Positions 1 to 5,656 of a DNA stretch of 5,656 nucleotides are shown here, one piece after another. Source of the stretch: JBFLYE01 sp040756715 [NCBI: bacterium] (GTDB lineage: Bacteria > UBA9089 > UBA9088); contig JBFLYE010000052.1 of NCBI GenBank assembly GCA_040756715.1, positions 1 to 5,656 of the forward strand, read 5' to 3'. Position 1 is the stretch's first letter. Each line of letters starts with the position of its first letter. The notes beneath the pieces were generated by a model. It was not told the DNA's origin. It made no database searches and saw only the letters and a program-made list of their open reading frames with translations. The position numbers were made by a program, and so were the translations under genes.

Positions 1-2
1 AT

Positions 3-131
3 ACCCAAAGAAACAGGGCAATCTTCTTTGACCTAAAGAATGATAGTGGAAAAAACCTCTCTTCTGGATTATACTATTACAAAATAAAGGCAGACAATTT
101 CTCTGCTATAAAATCAATGGCGGTGAAGTGA
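3..131 (+). CDS. C-terminal end of an exported protein with a FlgD-Ig-like / secretion-tail domain (5' partial)
   Basis: Only the last 42 codons lie in the window; the frame is open from base 3 and ends at TGA 129-131. The visible protein contains FFDLKNDSGKNLSSGLYYYK and ends in IKADNFSAIKSMAVK. The pattern (W/F)D-x-K-N-D-S-G-K-x-x-x-S-G-(L/V)-Y-x-Y-(K/R), then a short basic strand ending one or two residues before the stop, is the hallmark of FlgD-Ig-like domains and related C-terminal sorting tails at the end of large secreted or surface proteins. I therefore infer an exported protein whose main domains lie upstream of the window. The frame, the stop position and the family pattern agree, so the call is fairly firm although the fragment is short. 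Its stop is 92 bases before the next promoter, so it is probably a separate transcription unit. No clear hairpin terminator follows it. Confidence 0.75.
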   Translation, partial: TQRNRAIFFDLKNDSGKNLSSGLYYYKIKADNFSAIKSMAVK

Positions 132-223
132 GAAAATGGCTTTTTGTATATTGGGAAAAGGGCGAGGGGAAACATGAAGGAAAGGCACAGAGGCACAAAG
201 GATGAGCAGGCAAAAAAATTTGT

Positions 224-253
224 TTGACATGAGGTTTTACTTTTGAATATAAT
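224..253 (+). promoter_or_regulatory. Consensus sigma70-type promoter
   Basis: TTGACA at 224-229 and TATAAT at 248-253 both match the housekeeping sigma factor consensus exactly and are 18 bases apart (17 is optimal, 18 is well tolerated). The expected transcription start is about 259-261, giving a leader of about 38 bases before the ATG at 298. No extended -10 TG is present. The promoter points at the TPR gene and, through the overlap at 1638, probably drives the large downstream gene too. Confidence 0.85.
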
Positions 254-280
254 TATGATGAGTATATACAGCATAATTAT
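249..280. repeat. Inverted repeat over the -10 box and transcription start
   Basis: ATAATTATG (249-257) and CATAATTAT (272-280) are perfect 9-base inverted arms separated by 14 bases. The left arm includes most of the -10 hexamer. An 8-base palindrome, GTATATAC (262-269), sits between the arms but is centred one base off the main dyad axis. Because the left arm lies upstream of the likely transcription start, the dyad would act as DNA (an operator) and not as an RNA hairpin. The arms are pure A/T apart from one base, so a chance origin is quite possible. Confidence 0.4.
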
Positions 281-283
281 TAA

Positions 284-290
284 GGAGGTG
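284..290 (+). promoter_or_regulatory. Ribosome binding site that sets the start of the TPR gene
   Basis: GGAGGTG is a near-perfect Shine-Dalgarno sequence. From the end of GGAGG there are 9 bases to ATG 298, a normal spacing. The alternative in-frame TTG at 295 is slightly closer and a weaker start codon, and ATG 291 is out of frame and too near. ATG 298 is therefore chosen. Confidence 0.85.
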
Positions 291-297
291 ATGTTTG

Positions 298-1641
298 ATG
301 AAGACAAAGAAAAAAATGCTTATTAGCAAAGGGATAGCAGGGCTAATTGCATTAGGCTTGCTTACTGGGATGGGATGGGCAGAAAAGAAGCCCTCAGCCA
401 TTGAGAGAGAGGCAAGGGCTTGCTTTGAAAGGGTGAAGAAGGACTACAAGGAAGGGATGGAGGCAATTAGCAAGGAGCTTGAGGAAAAGGATAAGCAAGG
501 GGTATTTGAAAGAAAAGACAAAAAGGGCGAGATAGATTTTACAAGCCGAAGTAAATACATAGAAACAGAACATTACAAGAAGAAGTATGACCTGGCTTTT
601 AAAACAGCCAAGGAATATGCAAGGATTGCTGAGACCTACCCAAAAAGCAAAATAGCTGATCTTTCTCTCTTTGAGGCGATAAAGGTATTAGAAAACCTCA
701 AAATGAGCGATTTTATCACAAAAGAACAGGGAAAAGAGATTCAATCTCAGACTACAAGATACGCCAATATATTGATTGATAAATATCCTGAAACAGAGAT
801 AGCCAAGTTTGAGAAGATAAAGATAAATAAAGAGGGGCTTAAAGCGGAAGAAATGATCAAAAGATATGAAGCTTTGACAAATAAATATCCAAAGAGTGAG
901 GTAGCGGATGATTGTCTTTTTGAGATTATAAATCTATTGATTCAAACAAGAAGCTATCCAAAGGGAGAGGTATTGGATGAGAATTATAAAAGGGCAATGA
1001 AGTATGCAGAGAGGCTTTATAAAGATTATCCCAAGAGTGAGTTGGGAGAATGGGTGTATTTTAGTATAGGGCTGAATTGGTGCGGCTTGGGATGCTCTGA
1101 TTTTTCCCCTGGTGAATATCCCGAGAAATATATAGATGCCTATGTTGAAGTGGTAAAAAGATATCCAGAAAGTAAATATGCTCCAACATCTTTGCAACTT
1201 ATAATGATAGTTTCTAGACACGAAAAACCTCATTTAACCTTATGGGCATATAAAACCTTGATTGTAGAGTATAAAGATAAGCCATTTTTTTGTTTCGCGG
1301 GTGGAGACATATATTATTATTCTCCTGAACAAAGATATTATATAGAAAAACATTATGGAGAAGGGATTTTATATGATTGTGCTTGGATAATTAAATCAGC
1401 TTTATATGATTATAAATATAATACAAAAGAGGAATATTATCCAAAAGGCAAAATCACCAATGGAAATGAGCTATATAAAATCCTTAAGCCCTATCTTGAG
1501 GAACAAGATGAAAGATGGAAAGACTTTAATCCATTCTCTGATGAATATGGCTTAAAGCTAATTTATTATGAAAGCAATGGCCAAAAGTTTAAGTTTAAAT
1601 TAGAGCTATTTGGATTAACCGAGGAGGTGGAAAGCGAATGA
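298..1641 (+). CDS. Exported TPR-repeat protein of unknown function
   Basis: The 447-residue protein begins with a signal peptide: basic residues 2-6 (KTKKK), a hydrophobic core at about 12-26 and a likely cleavage after Ala28 (GWA|EKK). No lipobox cysteine is seen, so it is probably periplasmic or secreted. Residues ~90-310 are helical and carry a recurring (Y)PKS/PES/PET motif at residues 114, 163, 197, 244 and 289, typically preceded by a YAxxxxxxYP-type helix and followed by a hydrophobic helix. This is the tetratricopeptide style of BamD and CpoB/YbgF-like envelope proteins, which act as protein-binding scaffolds. Residues 313-447 are unusually tyrosine-rich (about 19 Tyr) and match nothing I recognise. 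The stop overlaps the next start as ATGA, indicating translational coupling with the large exported protein; a partner or assembly role for that protein is inference. TTG 295 would add one residue. Confidence 0.85.
   Translation: MKTKKKMLISKGIAGLIALGLLTGMGWAEKKPSAIEREARACFERVKKDYKEGMEAISKELEEKDKQGVFERKDKKGEIDFTSRSKYIETEHYKKKYDLAFKTAKEYARIAETYPKSKIADLSLFEAIKVLENLKMSDFITKEQGKEIQSQTTRYANILIDKYPETEIAKFEKIKINKEGLKAEEMIKRYEALTNKYPKSEVADDCLFEIINLLIQTRSYPKGEVLDENYKRAMKYAERLYKDYPKSELGEWVYFSIGLNWCGLGCSDFSPGEYPEKYIDAYVEVVKRYPESKYAPTSLQLIMIVSRHEKPHLTLWAYKTLIVEYKDKPFFCFAGGDIYYYSPEQRYYIEKHYGEGILYDCAWIIKSALYDYKYNTKEEYYPKGKITNGNELYKILKPYLEEQDERWKDFNPFSDEYGLKLIYYESNGQKFKFKLELFGLTEEVESE
1622..1629 (+). promoter_or_regulatory. 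Ribosome binding site inside the TPR gene, serving the next gene
   Basis: AGGAGGTG lies within the last codons of the TPR gene, 8 bases before ATG 1638. The start overlaps the TPR stop (ATGA, 1638-1641), so ribosomes ending the first gene can restart at once. This supports 1638 as the true start of the large downstream gene despite the early frame break. Confidence 0.85.
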
Positions 1642-1844
1642 AGAAGATAGTAGCTTTATTGTTTATCTTAGGGAAAATTACAGAAGCCTCTTACCAAGAG
1701 CCTCCCAGCTATCAAGACTTCCTGCCATTATTCTACTATGAGGCAAATCAAGGAGAAGAAGGAAATCATCGGGAATTTCCCATCTACCATTATTTTGATG
1801 ATATGGATGTAGAGAACAATCGGGAAAAACTATGCCCAAGTTGA
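1638..1844 (+). CDS. N-terminal fragment of the large exported protein, ended early by an apparent frameshift
   Basis: This frame encodes 68 residues. Residues 1-18 look like a short signal peptide: Lys2-Lys3, then the hydrophobic core IVALLFILG, with cleavage plausible after Ala17 or Ser18. The mature part contains FLPLFYYEANQGEEGNHREF and PIYHYFDDMD, resembling the start of Vps62-like domains (a hydrophobic strand, then an acidic and aromatic stretch). Homology-like sequence appears to stop at about residue 63; the last five residues (KLCPS) look like out-of-frame read-through before TGA 1842-1844. If one A is removed from the five-A run at 1825-1829, the frame passes directly into the long open frame that follows, giving RENYAQVDG across the junction. 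I read this as the 5' end of one gene and not as a stand-alone small protein. Either the gene is truly broken or the base is an assembly or sequencing error. Confidence 0.8.
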   Translation: MKKIVALLFILGKITEASYQEPPSYQDFLPLFYYEANQGEEGNHREFPIYHYFDDMDVENNREKLCPS

Positions 1845-2340
1845 TGGAATTGGACTGAGAACAGGCAATCAGATACCAAACATATATATCTATGGAGGAA
1901 AATCTCCTAGCTATAATCTCAAGCTTTTAGATAAAGACAAAGATGGTGATTTATTCTGGACAATTGAATATCACCATTATCTTCCAAGAAATACATATTA
2001 TACAAATCAAACCCATGAGCACGATTGGGAATGGGTATATGTAATAGTAATTGAGGATGAGAATGGCTATACCCCTCTTCTTGCCTCCTCAAATAGCCAT
2101 GATGAGAATAATCAGGAGAGCTTTAAGGACAAAAAATATGGAAGATATTCCGATGATGCAAAATACCTTGAGTTCACTAAAAATGGTAAGTTTGGTCTCT
2201 TGGAGACATTAGATAAAAGAGCCAAATTCTATGTAGGAAATGATGGGAATGCAATGTATGGAAAAAGGAACAATTTGAATAAGATTGACTGGCGTAGAAA
2301 TACCGGGATACCTGGGGTGCCAGGCAGAAACAACATTGAC
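1700..2340 (+). other. Domain: HDWE-motif beta domain (NPP1 / Vps62-related-like)
   Basis: Residues ~20-235 of the repaired protein. The core reads EYHHYLPRN, then HEHDWEWVYVIV at 2014-2049 (His126, His128, Asp129, Glu131). NPP1/necrosis-inducing-like proteins carry GHRHDWE followed by a hydrophobic strand, preceded by a YxWYFPKD-type strand, and use the His/Asp/Glu to bind a divalent cation. Vps62-related proteins carry HEGDWE in the same place. A later SSNSH (2086-2100) and KYLEF (2161-2175) sit where NPP1 proteins have a SASAHG-like strand and a (K)VEY strand. I infer membership of this broad fold. Cytolytic activity is not implied, since most distant relatives have no known function. Confidence 0.5.
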
Positions 2341-5300
2341 TCCATTGATGTATCCATCACAGATTTTGAAAAGATTATCCCTGTTTCACAAGGAGGCTTA
2401 TCTCCAAATGAGTTTTATAAGGGAGATGAGGTAAATGAAGGTTGGTGGGGGCTTGGAGCTTCTACAACAACAGACACAGCGGATTTAATGTCTGCCCCCT
2501 GGGTCCGCAATCACTGGAACCACCCCTTCCCATCCACCATCGATGTCCCAGACACTGTCCCTCCTATTGTCAAAAAGGTGACCATCACTCAAGATGGGAG
2601 GACCAGGTATTGGGGAGGGTGGGATGAGAAGAAGGAGAAAATTGGCCCTAATGGGGTAGAAGTGGTTGTTTCAAGAACCTGGCAAGAGATTTCAGAAAAG
2701 AAGCCCTGCAATGGAGAATCTCAAATAAAGATTAGGATAGAATTCTCAGAGAAGATGTGGATAGAGGTTGATAAGAAGCCAGATATAAAGGTTACCTTTG
2801 GAAAGGATGCCCCTTATACAGCCTATCAGTTTAATGGAGATTGGAAAGATCACCAAACCTGGGAAGGAAGCTGTAATCCCCCAAAAGAAGAATCCGATGG
2901 AGAGAATACCATCAGAATTGAAACCCAGGACAAGGACAAGAATCTCTTAGATGGCAATCCTAAAACTGTTGTTGCAATCATCGGTGGGGAAAGAAAGTAT
3001 TACGAAGATGAGAATGGTACTGATAACAACAAAGGTGGTGCCGATCAAAATCACTCTTTCCTCCTTGACCCCTCCCCACCCAAGATAACCAAGGTAGAAA
3101 TCCTTCAAGGAGAAAAAAATAGCCAAGGGAATATCATCAATCTTAAGACTAGGTATTCAAAAGACTATATTAGCGGAAACATAACCAGCAATCCATTGGT
3201 TATTGGAACCCTTACATCCCTTTTCTTTAAGATAACCTTTGATGAACCTTTGGATACAGAAAAACCCCTTAATGTATTCTTTACCTCAAGTTCCCATCCT
3301 ATTTCCTTCTTAAGCTGGTCAAATACTAACACAGCCTGGTGGGGTGAGTTTGTTATTCCAACAAATCAGGAATACCAAGGAACACATACCCTCTCAATCT
3401 CTGATGCAACCGACCTTGCAGGAAATACCTTTGATTCAGACCCAGATACAGAACAACCAGACCCAGATACCACCAACCAATTCTACATAATGATTCCCGA
3501 CCTTGCCTATATCTCCCTAGTTCCAGATCATCAGGGGGATATATGCCTTTTGAATATCGAGAAAAAGGAATCAATAAACATAACAAATGATACAGAATTA
3601 CAGATATACATTGGTTTCTTTCCTAAAGGGAACGATATTTCCTTCCATAGAGCATTAGGAGATTTTTTTGATATATTTAAGATAAAGCTAGATGGAACAA
3701 ACATAACAAATCTGACAAACAGCCCCTTTTTTGAGGATGAGGCAGGAGAACTTTTTTCCCCTGAGGAATGGGATGGAAATCGCAATGTAACCCCTGATGA
3801 GAAAACAATGTTCTTTTGTAGTTCAACAAAACCTGTGCCACACCTAGATCCTGGAGTAGACATCTGGTCTTTAGACCTTAAGGGAGGAACAAAGACAAAC
3901 TTAACCAATACACCATCTTCTATAGAATTTTTCCATGACATCTCGCCTGATGGAAAAAGGGTTATATATTATCAACAGGATTATGAGGGAAGTGATATAA
4001 ATAAATTCCTCAAAGAATCAATCTGGATTATGGATATTGAGGGAGGAAATAAGAAAAAGCTTATTGAAGGAAATATAACAAAAGACATTTATCCAGCGTA
4101 TTTTAGAACAATAAGGTTTTCTCCCACAGGTGAAATATTCTTTACGGCAATTATTAAGGAGATAGAAGATGGAAAGCCACACTTCTATTATGAGATATAC
4201 TCTATAAGCCAGGATGGTTCTAATCTTAGAAAGCTAACTGAGACAAAAGATGGGCGTCCCAAATTCATTACAGATATAAATGATAAAGAACTACTTTTTA
4301 GTGCAAGAGACTATTTAGGAGGAGGGATTTATGACTATGACCTTTATATGATGAACCAAGATGGAACAGGAATAACCGGTCTTATTACTGGAGCCCAATC
4401 AGATGCTTATGCAGGAAGATTCTTAGAGGATGGAAGGATAGCCTTTATTTCAAATAAAGATGGAAAGGATAGGCTTTATGTGATGAACCCTGAGGGGACG
4501 AATATAGAAAGGCTTACCAATAATCCTTATTCTGAAAAGGAAGTAGTATTGAGGAAAAAGGAGGAATTAAAGCTGGGAAACATAAGTGGCTATCTTAAAG
4601 GCTCTAATATAGAAGGAGGAATTGTTAATCTCCTTAAGGATGAAATAGTTGTAAGAACTGCTATGACAGACAACAATGGCTATTTTATAATAGAAAACAT
4701 CCCCCTAGGAATCTATAGGCTAAAGGCATTGAAGAAGGGATACAAGACAGGATTTTACCAAGAAGATATTATAATAGAAGAAAATAAGACAACAACAATT
4801 GAGCTTAAACTAGCCTATATTGGAGAACAAGGGGGGTTATTTGCTATTGCAAAGGATGATGGAATTTACTTTCAAAATGCAGATGGTTCAATTCAAAGAA
4901 AGATTTTTGAAGGAGAAATATCAAACCTGGAGACTTCCTTTGATGGAAAGCTTCTCGTCTACTCTTCAAACCAAGAGATATTCATCTTAGACCTTTCCTC
5001 AAAAATAACCACCCAGCTAACCAACAACACAAACAATGATGACCACCCAAGCTTCTCTCCCGATGGAAGGATTGTATTTTCAAGGGATAATTATATCTGG
5101 ACAATGAACCAAGATGGCTCAGACCAAAAACAAGTAGCAAAAGGAGACTATCCATCCTTTTCACCAGATGGAACAAGAATTGTTTTCTCAAGGCTAGGTT
5201 CTGACTATGAGATATTCCTAATGAACAAAGATGGAACAAACATTAGGCAACTAACCAGCAATGATATTGATGATATAGAACCAACCTTTTCCCCTGATGG

Positions 5301-5656
5301 AGAAACCATTGCCTATAATTCAAACAATACCATCTACACAATGAAACTAGATGGTTCCAATAAAACAAAGATAACGGAAGGAACAAAACCCAAGTTCTCA
5401 CCTGATGGAAAATCCCTTGCCTTTATCTTCAATAACGACCTTTATACCATAGACCTACAAACCCAAGGGCTTAAAAAAATAGCCGAAGGGGTAAAAGCAA
5501 TTTCCTGGTCTTGTGGAGGGGTAGAAAACAAACCACCTATTCCTGTAATCACAGGAAGATTAACTGGCTATGAAGGAATGCCAATAAGCTTAGATGGCTC
5601 AAGCTCTTATGACCTAGATGGGACAATTACAACCTATATCTGGGAGATAGATGGAA
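1813..5656 (+). CDS. Large multidomain exported protein: HDWE-motif domain, Ig-like domains, two TolB-like propellers, PKD (frameshifted at 5' end, 3' partial)
   Basis: The frame is open from just after TAG 1810-1812 to the window end, 1281 codons without a stop. It has no credible start near its beginning: the first TTG is at 2200 and the first ATG at 2254, both inside the first domain and without a good Shine-Dalgarno. Its natural start is therefore ATG 1638 in the other frame. Numbered from that start with one A removed, the protein shows an HEHDWE motif domain (~20-235), Ig-like regions (~305-478 and ~479-622), a six-repeat propeller (~635-962), a carboxypeptidase-regulatory-like domain (980-1058), a second six-repeat propeller (~1060-1284) and a PKD domain from ~1296, cut by the window edge. 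No transmembrane segment is seen after the signal peptide. The architecture fits a secreted or surface binding protein. I see no recognised enzyme active site apart from the possible metal-binding HDWE motif. The exact function is unknown. Confidence 0.88.
1825..1829 (+). other. Probable frameshift site (run of five A)
   Basis: The upstream frame (from 1638) stops at 1842-1844 and the downstream frame is open only after 1812, so the change of frame must fall within 1813-1841. The only homopolymer longer than three in that interval is this A5. Deleting one A joins the frames. The move needed is +1, and the local GGGAAAAAC is not in the register of a standard -1 slippery heptamer, so programmed -1 frameshifting does not explain it. 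An indel mutation or a sequencing error is most likely. Confidence 0.65.
2551..3510 (+). other. Domain region: two Ig-like beta-sandwich domains
   Basis: The first unit (2551-3072) opens with DTVPPIVKKVTI and contains IKIRIEFSEKMW, the 'F-S-E-x-M' strand typical of bacterial Ig-like (Big_5/SbsA-type) domains. The second (3073-3510) opens with SPPKITKVEIL, contains FFKITFDEPLDT, and closes with LSISDATDLAGNTFD, a common ending of such domains. These are usually structural spacers in surface proteins. Cys codons at 2707 and 2872 in the first unit could form a disulfide if exported. A 7-residue repeat (DPDT) follows at 3437-3470. Confidence 0.6.
3437..3470 (+). repeat. Short in-frame direct repeat encoding DPDT
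   Basis: The 13-base sequence CAGACCCAGATAC occurs at 3437-3449 and again at 3458-3470, a 21-base (7-codon) period that keeps the frame. It yields two Asp-Pro-Asp-Thr units in a likely linker after the second Ig-like domain. Confidence 0.85.
3541..4524 (+). other. Domain: first TolB-like (PD40/WD40-like) beta-propeller, six repeats
   Basis: Six repeats of the form (D/E)-I/L-(Y/W/F)-x-(M/I)-x-x-x-G-(T/S)-N-x-x-x-L-T start at 3670, 3859, 4018, 4192, 4339 and 4471, for example DIFKIKLDGTNITNLTN and RLYVMNPEGTNIERLTNN. ISPDGK (3943) and FSPTGE (4123) fit the PD40 turn. The spacing of repeats is irregular (132-189 bases), with long insertions in the early blades. TolB-like propellers usually bind proteins or glycans; no ligand is indicated here. 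Confidence 0.85.
4576..4812 (+). other. Domain: carboxypeptidase-regulatory-like beta-sandwich
   Basis: The sequence starts GNISGYLKG, then has a strand ending IVVRTAMTDNNGYFIIENIP, followed by LGIYRLKALKKGYKT and a final TTTIELKL strand. This order (G-x-V/I-x-G, T-D-x-x-G-x-F/Y, L-x-x-G-x-Y-x-L, K-x-G-Y) is characteristic of CarboxypepD_reg-like domains, stable prealbumin-like folds found as spacers in exported proteins. Confidence 0.85.
4816..5490 (+). other. Domain: second TolB-like (PD40/WD40-like) beta-propeller, six repeats
   Basis: Six repeats begin at 4861, 4975, 5092, 5209, 5329 and 5437, for example YIWTMNQDGSDQKQVAKG and EIFLMNKDGTNIRQLTSN. Four of the blades carry a clear FSPDG turn (5053, 5158, 5287, 5395). 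Spacing is regular (108-120 bases), unlike the first propeller, and the set makes a complete six-bladed ring. Confidence 0.9.
5524..5656 (+). other. Domain: start of a PKD domain (cut by window end)
   Basis: ENKPPIPVITG begins the domain, followed by EGMPISLDGSSSYDLDG and then TYIWEIDG. The pattern 'P-x-A/V ... G-x-x-I/V-x-L-D-G-S-S-S-x-D-x-D-G-x-I-x-x-Y-x-W-x-x-x-D-G' is the PKD signature of extracellular proteins. The last strands and whatever follows lie outside the window, so the protein's C-terminus, including any sorting tail, is not seen. Confidence 0.9.

Larger units (their letters stand above)
132..297. other. Intergenic region between the upstream exported protein and the TPR gene
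   Basis: This 166-base stretch holds the promoter, dyad and ribosome binding site listed separately. The part before the promoter (132-223) is purine-rich and has no convincing ORF. I found no stable GC-rich hairpin with a T run, so no rho-independent terminator for the upstream gene can be called. A short imperfect tandem repeat lies at 183-198 (AGGCACAG then AGGCACAA, period 8). The minus-strand open frame over 77-307 overlaps both the upstream gene end and the promoter and has no recognisable protein features. Confidence 0.7.

Noticed and set aside
132-223. Rho-independent terminator after the upstream gene
   Set aside because: No GC-rich stem followed by a T run is present; the CTTTTT near 140 has no matching stem before it.
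77-307. Minus-strand open frame of 76 codons, hydrophobic start
   Set aside because: It overlaps the end of the upstream gene, the promoter and the TPR start, has no Shine-Dalgarno that I can see, and its composition is what antisense of A/G-rich DNA gives.
291-326. ATG at 291 as start of a leader peptide
   Set aside because: It lies directly against the Shine-Dalgarno with no spacing, and encodes only 11 residues before a stop, so initiation there is unlikely.
934-1233. Minus-strand open frame of 99 codons
   Set aside because: It lies wholly inside the TPR gene, whose signal peptide, repeats and start are well supported; the reverse product shows no domain.
1821-1830. Programmed -1 ribosomal frameshift at GGGAAAAAC
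   Set aside because: The slippery heptamer is not in the register of the upstream frame and the needed shift is +1 (or -2), not -1; A5 is also short for transcriptional slippage.
2442-2627. Plus-strand open frame of 61 codons in another frame
   Set aside because: It lies inside the large gene, and its proline- and histidine-rich product looks like out-of-frame reading of a locally GC-rich stretch.
3353-3941. Two overlapping minus-strand open frames (3353-3586 and 3531-3941)
   Set aside because: Both are shadows of the Ig-like and propeller coding sequence on the + strand.
4982-5239. Minus-strand open frame of 85 codons
   Set aside because: It is antisense to four clear propeller blades with FSPDG turns.
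1-5656. CRISPR array, tRNA/rRNA, insertion sequence or defence operon
   Set aside because: No regularly spaced repeats, cloverleaf-like sequences, transposase motifs or known defence-domain motifs were seen on either strand.

Overview
The window looks like part of the genome of an uncultivated Gram-negative-type bacterium. This is inferred from style only: AT-rich coding DNA, Ile mostly ATA/ATT, Arg mostly AGA/AGG, TGA used as stop, a perfect sigma70-type promoter, and successive exported proteins built from TPR, Ig-like, TolB-like propeller and PKD modules. Such proteins are common in candidate phyla known from metagenomes. I cannot name the taxon. All genes are on the + strand.

Layout: (1) bases 1-131 hold the last ~42 codons of an upstream exported protein ending in a FlgD-Ig-like / secretion-tail sequence. 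(2) 132-297 is intergenic, with a consensus promoter (224-253), a dyad over its -10 and start region (249-280), and a strong Shine-Dalgarno. (3) 298-1641 encodes a 447-residue exported protein with a signal peptide and TPR-like repeats marked by YPKS/YPES. (4) From 1638 to the window end lies one very large exported protein, overlapping the TPR gene by ATGA. Its reading frame is broken once, near a run of five A at 1825-1829, so the DNA reads as a 68-codon ORF followed by a 1281-codon open frame that leaves the window.

With the frame repaired, the large protein shows in order: a signal peptide; an N-terminal domain carrying a histidine-aspartate-tryptophan-glutamate (HEHDWE) motif like that of NPP1/necrosis-inducing-like and Vps62-related proteins; two Ig-like domains; a six-repeat TolB-like propeller; a carboxypeptidase-regulatory-like beta domain; a second six-repeat propeller; and the start of a PKD domain. 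At least 1339 residues are visible.

The TPR gene and the large gene are probably one translationally coupled operon from the 224-253 promoter. Both products should leave the cytoplasm. A periplasmic or envelope TPR protein made together with a large surface or secreted protein suggests a shared role, but the sequence does not show what that role is. I see no RNA gene, CRISPR array, insertion sequence or defence system.
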